Below are positions 45,164-54,177 of a stretch of 64,000 nt of DNA, piece after piece. Numbering within the stretch: position 1 is the stretch's first letter; the number at the start of each line of letters is the position of its first letter. The stretch covers positions 20,354-84,353 of the forward strand of contig CAMCVO010000004.1 in the NCBI GenBank assembly GCA_945881945.1, read 5' to 3'. A model generated the notes under the pieces. It saw only the letters and a list, made by a program, of their open reading frames with translations, did not search any database and had not been told where the DNA came from. Position numbers and translations under genes: made by a program. This stretch comes from Bifidobacterium breve (lineage in GTDB: Bacteria; Actinomycetota; Actinomycetes; Nanopelagicales; Nanopelagicaceae).

Positions 45164-47122
45164 ATGAAGAGCGGCTTAGAGCTATCCCATATTGACCCCA
45201 CTGTTCGGCCACAGGATGATCTATTTAGATTTATGAATGGCAAGTGGTTAAAGGAATCTGCCATCCCAGAGGATCGTGCAAGTGATGGTGCCTTTTACTG
45301 GCTATATGAGCAGGCCGAAAAACAGGTAAAACAGATCATCTTAGATCAGGCAGCTAGCAAAGCAGCTGCTGGTAGTAATGGGCAAAAAATTGGCGATTTA
45401 TATAACTCCTTTATGGATGAGGCGGGGATTGAAAAATTAGGTATCTCACCGATTGCAAAAGATTTAGCAGCTGCCCAATCCATTAACTCCTTAGCTGATT
45501 TTCTGCAAACCTTAGGTGAGTTTGAATCTCGCGGCTTATCTGGTTTGTTTTATTCCTTCGCCTCTACCGATAATAAAGACTCCACTAAAAATATTGTCTA
45601 CCTGGGCCAATCTGGAATCTCACTTCCTGATGAGGCTTACTACCGAGAGGGTGAGTATCAAGGGATTAGAGATGCCTTCACCGCCCACATTCAAAAGATG
45701 TTTGAGTTGGCCAATCTTGAAAATCCCGCATTAGCTGCCCAACAGGTCTTAGAGATTGAAAGCTTGATCGCTGCCTGTCACTGGGATCAGGTTAAAGATC
45801 GAGATGCAGAGCTGACCTATAACAAGAAGAGCTATCTGCAGTTAACTCAATTAGCTCCAGATTTTGATTGGCAACTTTGGATCACCTCCTCAAAGACTCC
45901 AACGCAGGTTCTGGAGCAGGTAGTAATTAGACAACCCTCCTACTTTGAAGGGTTATCAAAGTTATTAGCAGCTTTTGATCTGCCAAAATGGCGCAGCTGG
46001 CTCACCTGGCATGTGCTCTCTGGGGCTAGTCCATATTTAAGCAGCCAATTTGTTAATGAGAACTTCGCCTTTTATGGCACCACCTTGTCAGGAATCCCAA
46101 AGTTAAAAGATCGGTGGAAGCGTGGGGTTGGCTTAGTTGAAGGGGCTTTGGGTGAAGCAGTCGGCCAGATCTATGTGGAGCGCCACTTTGGTGAGAGTGC
46201 TAAAACCAAGATGGTTGAGTTGGTAAAAAACCTAATCACCGCCTATCGAGTATCTATTGAGGGGCTGAGCTGGATGAGCCAGGAGACTAAAGAGCGAGCA
46301 TTTATCAAGTTAAATAAATTTACCGCAAAGATCGGTTACCCAGATAAATGGCGGGATTACTCAAAGCTTTCAATTTCACCTGATGATTTAATTGGCAATT
46401 TAGCCCAGATTGCAAAGTTCTCCCAAGATTATGAGTATGCCAAGATCGGCAAACCGGTAGATAAGAGTGAGTGGTATATGACCCCACAAACTGTTAACGC
46501 CTACTACAACCCAGGGATGAATGAGATTGTATTTCCAGCCGCAATTTTGCAGCCACCATTTTTTGATGTTAATGCCGATGATTACGCAGCAAATTACGGC
46601 GGCATTGGTGCGGTGATCGGGCACGAGATTGGCCATGGCTTTGATGATCAGGGCTCAAAGTATGATGGTGATGGCAACTTAGTTAATTGGTGGTCAGATG
46701 GTGATCGAGTTGAGTTTGAAAAGCGGACTAAGAAATTAATTGATCAATACAATCAACTCTCCCCTGAGGTGGCACCTGAGGTTAAGGTCAATGGGGCGTT
46801 GACGGTGGGTGAAAATATTGGTGATCTTGGTGGTTTAACTATTGCTTACAAGGCGTATCAGATCTCACTTGCTGGGAAGCAGCCGCCATTAATTGATAAT
46901 TACTCTGGATCGCAACGGTTTTTTATGGGCTGGGCCCAATCATGGCGCAGTAAGTACCGCCCGGAGGAGGCAAGAAGGCGGATTGCTACCGATCCTCACT
47001 CCCCAGCTGAGTTTAGATGTAATCAGATTGTGGCTAATTTAGATGAGTTTCATAATGCCTTTGGTTTGGTAGAAAAAGACAAGCAATACATGGCTCAATC
47101 AGAGCGAGTGCGGATTTGGTAG
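45164..47122 (+). CDS. M13 family metallopeptidase (PepO/neprilysin type)
   Basis: The 652-residue zinc endopeptidase has HEIGH at 487-491 in VIGHEIGHGFDDQGS, the third ligand Glu in GENIGDLGGLTIAY, and a C-terminal MGWAQSWRSKYRPEE block that binds substrate carboxylate. It cleaves oligopeptides. No signal peptide or membrane segment is visible, so it is probably cytoplasmic, working with peptide import. A TAGGCT -10 box lies 9 bases before its ATG. Confidence 0.93.
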   Translation: MKSGLELSHIDPTVRPQDDLFRFMNGKWLKESAIPEDRASDGAFYWLYEQAEKQVKQIILDQAASKAAAGSNGQKIGDLYNSFMDEAGIEKLGISPIAKDLAAAQSINSLADFLQTLGEFESRGLSGLFYSFASTDNKDSTKNIVYLGQSGISLPDEAYYREGEYQGIRDAFTAHIQKMFELANLENPALAAQQVLEIESLIAACHWDQVKDRDAELTYNKKSYLQLTQLAPDFDWQLWITSSKTPTQVLEQVVIRQPSYFEGLSKLLAAFDLPKWRSWLTWHVLSGASPYLSSQFVNENFAFYGTTLSGIPKLKDRWKRGVGLVEGALGEAVGQIYVERHFGESAKTKMVELVKNLITAYRVSIEGLSWMSQETKERAFIKLNKFTAKIGYPDKWRDYSKLSISPDDLIGNLAQIAKFSQDYEYAKIGKPVDKSEWYMTPQTVNAYYNPGMNEIVFPAAILQPPFFDVNADDYAANYGGIGAVIGHEIGHGFDDQGSKYDGDGNLVNWWSDGDRVEFEKRTKKLIDQYNQLSPEVAPEVKVNGALTVGENIGDLGGLTIAYKAYQISLAGKQPPLIDNYSGSQRFFMGWAQSWRSKYRPEEARRRIATDPHSPAEFRCNQIVANLDEFHNAFGLVEKDKQYMAQSERVRIW

Positions 47123-47172
47123 CGTAATTATCTCTTTTACTATAACTAAGTTGAAGGCAGGGATTTATACCA

Positions 47173-48390
47173 ATGGGATTTAACTTCTCAGTTGAAAAGA
47201 GCCTAGCTGGCCATCTGGGCCGAAGTGGGGTAATTACCACCCCACATGGGCAGATTAAAACCCCTGCCTTTATTCCAGTTGGCACTAAAGCCACATTAAA
47301 GTCGGTATTACCTGAATCAATAACTGATTTTGGTGCGCAAGCAGTACTCGCAAATGCCTACCACCTCTATCTGCAGCCAGGGCAAGAGATTGTCGATCAA
47401 GCAGGAGGTCTTGGAAAGTTCATGAATTGGAAAGGGCCCACCTTTACCGACTCTGGTGGCTTTCAAGTTTTATCCCTCGGGGTTGGCTTTAAAAAGGTTA
47501 TCGCTATGGATGAGAACACCTTTCAAGCAGATGATGTAATCGCCGATGATAAAGAGCGGCTAGCCCATGTTGATGATGATGGGGTCACCTTTAAATCACA
47601 TTTAGATGGCTCACTTCACCGCTTTACCCCTGAGGTATCGATGCAGGTGCAGCATCAAATTGGCGCAGACATAATCTTTGCCTTTGATGAGTGCACCACC
47701 TTGCACAACACTAGAAGTTACCAAGAAAAAGCTTTAGAGCGCACCCGGCTTTGGGCGATTAGGTGTTTAGCAGAGCATGATCGATTAACAAAGGCACGTT
47801 CTGATAAACCATACCAAGCACTCTTTGGGGTATTGCAAGGGGCCCAGTATGAGGATTTGCGCAGAAAGGCAGCTAAGGATTTATCAGATATGAAGGTGGC
47901 TGGAGTTAGTTTTGATGGCTTTGGTATTGGTGGGGCGTTAGATAAACAATCTTTGGGAGATATTTTAAGGTGGGTAAATGAGGAGCTACCGCAAGATAAG
48001 CCAAGACACTTTTTAGGTATTGGTGAGCCAGATGATTTATTTGTTGGGGTTGAAAATGGCGCAGATACCTTTGATTGCGTAGCCCCTTCCCGGCAAGCTA
48101 GAACTAGCTCAGTATTTACCAAAGATGGCCGGGTAAATATCTCAAATGCCCCACATAAAAATGAGTTATTCCCTATTGAAAAAGATTGCACCTGTTACAC
48201 CTGTGCCAACTACACCCGGGCCTACTTGTGTCACCTATTTAGGGCAAAAGAAATGGTTGCCGCCACTTTAGCCACAATACATAACCAACATTTTATTGTT
48301 GGGTTAGTAGCTCAAATGCGAAAAGGTATTGAAGATGGTACTTTTTTTGATTTCAAGGCTCAATTTATGGCAAGGTACTACAAAAAATAA
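47173..48390 (+). CDS. tgt: Queuine tRNA-ribosyltransferase
   Basis: The 405-residue TIM-barrel enzyme has FTDSGGFQVLSLG with the catalytic Asp, GFGIGGALDKQS and a zinc site CTCYTCANYTRAYLCHLF (three Cys, one His). It exchanges guanine for queuine-type base at position 34 of tRNAs for Asn, Asp, His and Tyr. No queC-F or queA genes are visible, so the base is either salvaged or made by genes elsewhere. Ribosome binding site GGCAGGGA lies upstream of ATG 47173. Confidence 0.95.
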   Translation: MGFNFSVEKSLAGHLGRSGVITTPHGQIKTPAFIPVGTKATLKSVLPESITDFGAQAVLANAYHLYLQPGQEIVDQAGGLGKFMNWKGPTFTDSGGFQVLSLGVGFKKVIAMDENTFQADDVIADDKERLAHVDDDGVTFKSHLDGSLHRFTPEVSMQVQHQIGADIIFAFDECTTLHNTRSYQEKALERTRLWAIRCLAEHDRLTKARSDKPYQALFGVLQGAQYEDLRRKAAKDLSDMKVAGVSFDGFGIGGALDKQSLGDILRWVNEELPQDKPRHFLGIGEPDDLFVGVENGADTFDCVAPSRQARTSSVFTKDGRVNISNAPHKNELFPIEKDCTCYTCANYTRAYLCHLFRAKEMVAATLATIHNQHFIVGLVAQMRKGIEDGTFFDFKAQFMARYYKK

Positions 48391-48442
48391 TTAATGTTAG
48401 ATTCCATGATTGATACAAAGATTTGAGAGTGATCTTGAAAAT

Positions 48443-50035
48443 CTAAATAAGCAAATTTGTTTTAGAAAAATTCGCTGCTTGCTTTCTATCTTTAACCTTT
48501 AGTTTTTTGTATATATTCCGCAAATGTGTCTTCATTGTATTCTTGGAAATATGAAGTATTTTACCAATGTGCTCAATTGAGTTATCAGAGCTTAAATACC
48601 TTAAAACCTCAATTTCGCGATTTGTTAACTTCTCGCCACTAAAGGCAAGCGAGGTATTACGCTCCTTAATCCGAAGCAAGGCTGATCGACTTAAGGACTC
48701 TAACCATTGAGAATTATTAGCCTCAGCTACCTCGATGATTTTTTCCAATGTTGAGTTCCCCTGCCTTAAAAAAATCTCCCGAGCTCCTACTTGCTCACCT
48801 GTGGTCAGTGCCCGTTTTAGATGCGACCGTTGCTTTTTTACACCTTCACTGGTGAATTTAGATAGCTGCAAGTATTTTCGTATTATCTCAAAAGGGGTTG
48901 ACTCTGGTTTTTTCATTTCCATTTTGGCATCAATCAGGGCAGATTTCGGCGAAATACTCTCACCTATGCTCTGAATATATCTGCTTGATTCATTTCGAGC
49001 GATAATTACATTTATACGTGAAAAATCCTTAGTAGTTTTCTTTATAAATATCTCTGCCAAATCAACCAGCCAGACCATAGATTCTTGATTTGGATCTAAC
49101 AACAACTCTGCCCTTAAGCTTTCAATTTCCTTCGAAATCAAGGTTATGTTTTCAGGTGAGCGAGATAAAACTCGTATCTCTCCTACTTTACAAAGGTGCT
49201 TAATGAATTTAAATCCATTTTGCTCAGCTTCGTTTTTTAATTGCGCTAACTGCTGTAGGGCTTCATCAATCATAGAGAATTCATAAAGACAACGCATTAA
49301 AACAAATTTACAATCAAATGGCGAAGCAATTCCAACTCGACCAGCTGATTCCTCCATATGAATGACCGATTTCGCTAATTCATAAGCTTGTTTATACTCA
49401 CCTTGTGTCAAAAGTTGCATAGATTTAATTGCTAACTTTGCGTGGTCCAATACTTTCAAATCATCTGTATTTTCGATCTTCAAAATATCAATAGCGCACT
49501 GATCAATTTGATCAACATCAGAAATTATCAAGCTGATTACGCAGACTAGTCTGATCAACCGCCCTTTATCTAATGGATCTAGAGTTCCGCTTTGAATAGG
49601 TGAGCTAAGTGATTGTTTAGCATACGATAAAGCTTTTTGATAGTTGCCATTGTGAAAATATGTATATGCCCGACATAAGCTACTGATTTGATCGACCCAA
49701 ATACTTATCTCTTCTCCTTTTGTACTAATTTCTAGCTCATCAAGTAATAGGTTACATTTTAAGAAATCTAAATCAATTAAGGCACCAATTGCCTCAAAGC
49801 CTTTGGACATATACATACTGCTCGATGAATCATCTAATGAGCTACTTGCATGAGCGATGAATTCTTTTCCTTGACCAGTTAAAGATAACTCAGCCATTCT
49901 TGTTAAATAAAGTCGATAGAAGAAATCTAAATCCTTTTTTTCAATGGCATTTTCAATTATTTTTTGCACACCAGTAGAAAAACCCGGCAAGGGTGATTTA
50001 ATAGGGTCATTTCTCACCCCATAAGGGTGAGGCAA
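48443..50035 (-). CDS. LuxR-family transcriptional regulator with long helical N-terminal region
   Basis: The 530-residue protein ends with a LuxR/GerE helix-turn-helix (LTNREIEVLRYLSSDNSIEHIGKILHISKNTMKTHLRNIYKKLKVKDRKQAA) of about 55 residues. The rest (about 60-460) is all helical and TPR-like by look, with no P-loop, response-regulator or autoinducer-binding domain. It thus resembles the C-terminal part of LAL/MalT-type regulators with the AAA part missing. A TTG at 50035 is the apparent start; a GTG at about 50017 is an alternative. Three GGGGTGAGA boxes surround its promoter. Its target genes are unknown. Confidence 0.82.
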   Translation of the reverse strand: MPHPYGVRNDPIKSPLPGFSTGVQKIIENAIEKKDLDFFYRLYLTRMAELSLTGQGKEFIAHASSSLDDSSSSMYMSKGFEAIGALIDLDFLKCNLLLDELEISTKGEEISIWVDQISSLCRAYTYFHNGNYQKALSYAKQSLSSPIQSGTLDPLDKGRLIRLVCVISLIISDVDQIDQCAIDILKIENTDDLKVLDHAKLAIKSMQLLTQGEYKQAYELAKSVIHMEESAGRVGIASPFDCKFVLMRCLYEFSMIDEALQQLAQLKNEAEQNGFKFIKHLCKVGEIRVLSRSPENITLISKEIESLRAELLLDPNQESMVWLVDLAEIFIKKTTKDFSRINVIIARNESSRYIQSIGESISPKSALIDAKMEMKKPESTPFEIIRKYLQLSKFTSEGVKKQRSHLKRALTTGEQVGAREIFLRQGNSTLEKIIEVAEANNSQWLESLSRSALLRIKERNTSLAFSGEKLTNREIEVLRYLSSDNSIEHIGKILHISKNTMKTHLRNIYKKLKVKDRKQAANFSKTNLLI

Positions 50036-50142
50036 TCGGGGGGTATTTAAAAGGCTATTTCCCGCATAAAGGGGTGAGAGAAAGGGGGATATTGCCCTAA
50101 ATCAGCAAACCCCTCTCCTTTTGAGCGCAGAATTCTCACCCC
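50011..50142. repeat. Three GGGGTGAGA-type boxes around the luxR-trhO divergent promoter
   Basis: GGGGTGAGAA occurs on the minus strand at 50011-50020 and 50133-50142, and GGGGTGAGAG on the plus strand at 50071-50080. Box centres are about 60 and 62 bases apart. The first lies in a CTCACCC-CATAA-GGGTGAG palindrome (50013-50031). They fall in and just before the luxR 5' end. They may be binding sites of this regulator; this is unproved. Confidence 0.55.
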
Positions 50143-50155
50143 CTAACTTCGCCGA

Positions 50156-50161
50156 TAAAAT
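50156..50161 (+). promoter_or_regulatory. Candidate -10 box of a leaderless trhO message
   Basis: TAAAAT is 6 bases before the ATG at 50168, so RNA would start on or next to the start codon. No ribosome binding site is present. Similar short -10 to ATG distances occur at 4887 (minus), 24897 (minus), 32158 and 54181. Confidence 0.5.
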
Positions 50162-50167
50162 TCTGAC

Positions 50168-51076
50168 ATGGCACTGGCAAAGGTAATCCTTTATTACATC
50201 TTCACTCCCCTATCTGATCCAGCTGCAATAAAGATCTGGCAGAAAAATCTATGTGAAGGATTAAATCTAAAGGGGCGAATTATTGTTTCACCCCATGGCA
50301 TAAATGGCACCTTGGGTGGGGATATAAATGATTTAAAAAAATACATCAGACAAACCAGATCATATGAAGGTTTTGCCAAGATGAAATTTAAGTGGTCAGA
50401 TGGCACTGGAAATGATTTTCCAAAGTTAAGTGTCAAAGTTAGAGCTGAGTTAGTTGCCTTTGGAAATCCTGATGAGATTAAAGTTGATAAAAATGGTGTT
50501 GTGGGTGGTGGCAAACATTTAAAGCCTGCTCAGGTTGATGAACTAGTGGCAAAATATGGTAATGATGTAGTTTTCTTTGATGGTCGAAATGCCTTTGAAG
50601 CACAGGTAGGTAGATTTAAAAATGCAGTTATTCCAGACACATCAACCACAAGAGATTTTGTCGCTGAGCTTGATAGTGGCAAGTATGACCACCTAAAGGA
50701 TAAGCCGGTAGTTACCTACTGCACCGGTGGAATTAGGTGTGAGGTTTTATCCTCGGTTATGAAAACTCGAGGCTTTAAAGAGGTTTATCAAATTGATGGC
50801 GGCATCTTTACCTATGGCAAAGAGTTTGGTGATGATGGACTTTGGGAGGGGGCGCTTTATACTTTTGATAATCGAATGTCGATTGAGTTTAGTGATAAGA
50901 CAAAATCAATTGCTAATTGTGAAAAATGTAATGCCCCAGCAAATCGCTTCTATGACTGTCCGCAGCCACCATGTAACTCATTGAATTTACTCTGCTCAGA
51001 TTGTGCTAAAACTTTAAATGATGAGATTTGTAAACACCCACAACGTAAATACACCAATGCGGAGTTAATTGGCTAA
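50168..51076 (+). CDS. trhO: tRNA uridine-34 hydroxylase-like rhodanese protein (TrhO/YceA)
   Basis: The 302-residue protein has an N-terminal alpha/beta domain, a rhodanese domain with the active-site loop VVTYCTGGIRCE, and a C-terminal cysteine-rich zinc part (CEKCNAPANRFYDC, CNSLNLLCSDC). It matches TrhO/YceA, which makes 5-hydroxyuridine at the wobble position of some tRNAs. It starts leaderless behind a TAAAAT box. It converges on the DinB-family gene with a 12-base overlap. Confidence 0.92.
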   Translation: MALAKVILYYIFTPLSDPAAIKIWQKNLCEGLNLKGRIIVSPHGINGTLGGDINDLKKYIRQTRSYEGFAKMKFKWSDGTGNDFPKLSVKVRAELVAFGNPDEIKVDKNGVVGGGKHLKPAQVDELVAKYGNDVVFFDGRNAFEAQVGRFKNAVIPDTSTTRDFVAELDSGKYDHLKDKPVVTYCTGGIRCEVLSSVMKTRGFKEVYQIDGGIFTYGKEFGDDGLWEGALYTFDNRMSIEFSDKTKSIANCEKCNAPANRFYDCPQPPCNSLNLLCSDCAKTLNDEICKHPQRKYTNAELIG

Positions 51077-51526
51077 TAGCTGATTAGCATGATCCTTTGG
51101 ATGGTTTATGTAACTGCTAAACCACTTTCGAAGATCATAAGCTCCACTTTCAGTATGAGTTACAGATTTTGAAAGATCTTCGACCTGTAATCTTTTAATA
51201 ATTTCTAGCGAAGACTCTCTTGAGGCTTTAAACAATGCAAGTGATGCCTCAACTGGTAGAACTAGATACCCCAAAGTGGGATTTTGTGCCCATTTATTCT
51301 CATCATAACCTTGGATGATGCTGCCAGGCTCTGCGATTAATCTCTTCAGGCGAGCGCAAGATTGTGACTCACTATCGGCTAAGTGATGGATCACCTGCCG
51401 TGGATTCCAACCATCACTTTTTACCTTACCTAAGTCAGCTGGATCTAACTTTGCATACGCTGCTAGAAAAACTTCAGTAGCTGCTTGGTATTCACTTGCC
51501 AGGGCTTGTAACTCTTCTTTACTCAT
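51065..51526 (-). CDS. DinB superfamily protein (DfsB type)
   Basis: The 153-residue four-helix protein has WNPRQVIHHLADSESQSCARL with a metal-type His pair, and a later NHPKDHANQLL that would supply the third ligand. This is the DinB_2/DfsB metal-binding fold, whose members include thiol-linked (bacillithiol or mycothiol) transferases. The gene is the last of a minus-strand unit starting with the HhH protein at 52992. No function is known for this particular protein. Confidence 0.8.
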   Translation of the reverse strand: MSKEELQALASEYQAATEVFLAAYAKLDPADLGKVKSDGWNPRQVIHHLADSESQSCARLKRLIAEPGSIIQGYDENKWAQNPTLGYLVLPVEASLALFKASRESSLEIIKRLQVEDLSKSVTHTESGAYDLRKWFSSYINHPKDHANQLLAN

Positions 51527-51535
51527 TTGCCTATC

Positions 51536-52729
51536 CTACCTGCGTAAGAAGCTTCTGATTGATTTTGATATACCAAGGCTTGCCTTACTTACCCTACTAA
51601 AAGGTGAGGTGCCGATGACTTTAACACTTATCGGCTCTCCTGGGGTGGAGACGGAGAGTAGGGCAGGTGAGCTCTCATCTAGTGAGTTTGCAATTATCTT
51701 CATTTGTGAAACTAGCGAAATACACCTAACAAACTGAGTTCTAGGCAGCACCTCTGCCATTCCAATTATCTCCTCGGTGAAGTTGTCTGCAGCAATACGT
51801 AAGTTTTTTGCAATATTATCAATTTGTTTATCTCTACTTTTTGATTCAATTAACTCTAACTTCTCAGTAATTGCACTACTTGTTGCAGATAATGCCAACG
51901 CAGTCTGTTGATCAATGCTCTCTTTTCGATTTGGATCCAAGGTAGAGTCAAATAAAGTTCTAGCCATACTTCGTATCTGCACCACCATATGCTCAATTGC
52001 AACACCTTGTATATATAAGGACTCTGCTTGATCAACCTCAGCAAGTGGTGACCATTTTGCATACCTTCTGGCCTCAATTGCTTGGGATCTTAAACTTGGT
52101 ATCTCCTCCACCAATAATCTTGCCTTTCCAAGCCAAGATCCTGCCTGTTTTTGAGAAATACCAGCTGCAATACCCTGTGCCATTTCGCTAATTAGCCCAG
52201 CACCACGTTTACCTAATCTTGAAATCTGATTAACTGTTCGACCAGCTGGAGTATTAGCATGGGAGAAGTAGGAGAAAACAATGGCAACAGCTGCGCCAAT
52301 TAAGGTTGAAATCAATCTATTCTCTGCCGTAGAGCCAGATATCCCAGGGCCAATCACAATCAATGCAGTTACCGGCACATTTACTGAAGCCACCTCACCT
52401 AAACGCAATCCCCTTGCCACAACTGAGCAGAGAAGGACTGTCATGCCTATGGCAATTGGGCCAAATGAGAAGTAATAAACAGTTAATAGCGCCACCCCAG
52501 CACCAATTGCAGTTCCAACAATTTGTCCAAGCCCCTCTCTAACTGATTTATAGAGTGAGATTCGAATGCTTAAAGCACAAACAATGGCTGCTACTAATCC
52601 ACCGTTGAAAACTAATGAATCCCCAATTAACCAGGCGGTGGTGGAGGCCAGGGATGCAACAACAATCTGCCTAACCCAGGTTCTGCGATTGGTAAAGAGT
52701 TTGATAAACCAGGTTAGAAAACGCTTCAT
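51536..52729 (-). CDS. FUSC/aromatic acid exporter-like membrane protein
   Basis: The 397-residue protein has about six N-terminal membrane segments (residues 18-155) with GQIVGTAIGAGVALLTVYYF and GVALLT-like glycine pairs. A long helical cytoplasmic part (about 155-397) follows. This layout is that of half-length FUSC/ArAE family proteins, linked to export of aromatic acids or to acyl/cell-wall functions in actinobacteria. It overlaps the HhH gene by 4 bases. The substrate is unknown. Confidence 0.75.
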   Translation of the reverse strand: MKRFLTWFIKLFTNRRTWVRQIVVASLASTTAWLIGDSLVFNGGLVAAIVCALSIRISLYKSVREGLGQIVGTAIGAGVALLTVYYFSFGPIAIGMTVLLCSVVARGLRLGEVASVNVPVTALIVIGPGISGSTAENRLISTLIGAAVAIVFSYFSHANTPAGRTVNQISRLGKRGAGLISEMAQGIAAGISQKQAGSWLGKARLLVEEIPSLRSQAIEARRYAKWSPLAEVDQAESLYIQGVAIEHMVVQIRSMARTLFDSTLDPNRKESIDQQTALALSATSSAITEKLELIESKSRDKQIDNIAKNLRIAADNFTEEIIGMAEVLPRTQFVRCISLVSQMKIIANSLDESSPALLSVSTPGEPISVKVIGTSPFSRVSKASLGISKSIRSFLRR

Positions 52730-52992
52730 GGGCGAAACTTAATTTTTTTTGCATTCATCAAAACTTTAAGTCTGGCAATTGCGCTCTTGCCCATACCATG
52801 TAAATCCTCTAACTCCTGTTGTGAAATCTTTCGCAGATCTGAAACTTTATATAACCGAGCATCTACCAGGGCGCGCCTTGCAGGGGCGGCGATGTTATAT
52901 TCTCGCCACTCACGATCTAATTTCTCATACCTATCTAGCTCACTTTGGGAGATATCACTATCTTGATTTAACTTTTTGTGATTTTTCTCCAT
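52726..52992 (-). CDS. Small helix-hairpin-helix (RNAP alpha-CTD-like) protein
   Basis: The 88-residue protein has a charged N-terminal part (about 1-35) and a core with APARRALVDARLYKVSDLRKISQQELEDLHGMGKSAIARLKVLM, in which two helices meet at a G-M-G-K turn. This is the helix-hairpin-helix pattern of RNA polymerase alpha C-terminal domains and other nucleic-acid binders. It has no known partner here. ATG 52992 starts the small operon with the FUSC and DinB-family genes. Confidence 0.7.
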   Translation of the reverse strand: MEKNHKKLNQDSDISQSELDRYEKLDREWREYNIAAPARRALVDARLYKVSDLRKISQQELEDLHGMGKSAIARLKVLMNAKKIKFRP

Positions 52993-53009
52993 ATAGTGAT
53001 TCTACAACT

Positions 53010-53369
53010 TTACTTGCGCTTCTTTCTGACCATCATCTGCACCGTGCGCTGTGTCATTAATTTGCGCACCAAGGTCTTTGGCAGTGGTGTATCAAAGTGC
53101 AGCGCACTCTTAGTTTGCCGATATTTGACCAAATCTGTCTGCAAAGCAGCAAGGACTGATCCACTAAATGGATAAAAGGAGCAACCAGATTTTCTGGCAG
53201 CGATTCCGCAAACTACCTCACCATCTAACTTAAAGGCTGGAATACCATAGGAAATCACCTGCTTTAATGATGGCTCAACCTCCAAGATGATCTGGCGCAT
53301 TTGCTTTAATAATGCCCGCTCTGGCTCTGCCTGCGCAGAGATATAAGCATCAACATCTTTCTTAGCCAT
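53010..53369 (-). CDS. DUF1801 family protein
   Basis: The 119-residue protein fits the DUF1801/YdhG family, with VISYGIPAFKLDGEVVCGIAARKSGCSFYPFSGSVL and a basic C-terminal tail RTVQMMVRKKRK. The structure of relatives is a small mixed alpha/beta fold without a known reaction. It is in a run of minus-strand small genes (53010-53880), with 25 bases between it and the GNAT gene. Confidence 0.78.
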   Translation of the reverse strand: MAKKDVDAYISAQAEPERALLKQMRQIILEVEPSLKQVISYGIPAFKLDGEVVCGIAARKSGCSFYPFSGSVLAALQTDLVKYRQTKSALHFDTPLPKTLVRKLMTQRTVQMMVRKKRK

Positions 53370-53394
53370 GCCAATATCCTATTTAGTAATTGAT

Positions 53395-53880
53395 TTAAAT
53401 ACTCAGATTTCGATACATAGGTAGGTATAACTGACCAGGTTTTGACCTACTTGGAATTAACTGCCCACCTTCTATGAAACCCAACTTTAGGTAGGCAGCG
53501 ATGGCACGTTTATTCTCTGGCCAAACACCTAATCCTTGCTTTAGCCATTTGTTTTCAATACACAATTTATCAATTGCACTTAGCATTAAAGCAGTCACCC
53601 CTTGCCCACGAAATGATTGTTCGATCCACCAGCCAAAAATCCAGCAATCACTACCCCGATCTTCAGCTGCTTTTTCCACTCCAATTAATCCGATATCAAC
53701 GCCATCTATAGAGGTGAAAAACCAATTTGAACCTGCTAAGGCCTGTTGCCAAAAGGTAATAGGTTTTTCTCTATCTACCTGATATTCAGCGCCATAGGCG
53801 TATGGAGCATCCTTTAGTGCAGCAAGGCGCAAACTCTTAAGTCGCTCTGCCTCAGTAGCACTGGCCTTTACGATCTTCAT
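53395..53880 (-). CDS. GNAT family N-acetyltransferase
   Basis: The 161-residue protein has the acetyl-CoA pyrophosphate loop FRGQGVTALML and the end block ENKRAIAAYLKLGFIEGG, typical of GNAT enzymes. A DVGLIGVEKA strand precedes the loop. The substrate may be an amino group on a small molecule or protein. Its start is ATG 53880, 15 bases after the stop of the small Cys protein. Confidence 0.85.
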   Translation of the reverse strand: MKIVKASATEAERLKSLRLAALKDAPYAYGAEYQVDREKPITFWQQALAGSNWFFTSIDGVDIGLIGVEKAAEDRGSDCWIFGWWIEQSFRGQGVTALMLSAIDKLCIENKWLKQGLGVWPENKRAIAAYLKLGFIEGGQLIPSRSKPGQLYLPMYRNLSI

Positions 53881-53894
53881 CTGTACAAAATTAC

Positions 53895-54059
53895 CTAACG
53901 GTTAAATAATCGAGATAATAAATTTGGTTGCTTAGGCTCATCCTGATGGCCCTGACATCGGTCAGCTTTTGCCACATTGGCAAGTGCTTGCTCAATATGC
54001 TGACCGCAACCAGACCAGGTTGGTTTCTTGCACTTTCGACAGGTTACTTGATCACACAC
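53895..54059 (-). CDS. Small conserved cysteine protein, C-x2-C/G-C-G-x-H type
   Basis: This 54-residue gene starts with GTG 54059 behind an AAGGAG ribosome binding site eight bases away, and stops at 53895-53897. It has VTCRKCKKPTWSGCGQHIEQ, then KADRCQGH, and a basic end. The C-x2-C ... W-x-G-C-G-x-H ... C-x-G-H pattern is that of a small conserved actinobacterial protein I recall only without a role; a zinc ribbon-like site is probable. It is followed by the GNAT gene. Confidence 0.8.
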   Translation of the reverse strand: MCDQVTCRKCKKPTWSGCGQHIEQALANVAKADRCQGHQDEPKQPNLLSRLFNR

Positions 54060-54177
54060 TTTAATCACTCCTTAAAAAACTGTTACTTGCTAAATAAAAA
54101 ATCTAGATAGCAAAACAATACACCGCACCAGTTGTAATTTGGCATTGCTAACCTAATTCCGAGCAGGGTAGGCTTAC

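Noticed and set aside
47718..48191. 157-residue minus-strand ORF inside tgt
   Set aside because: It is a shadow of the tgt frame, which has the catalytic Asp and the zinc site.
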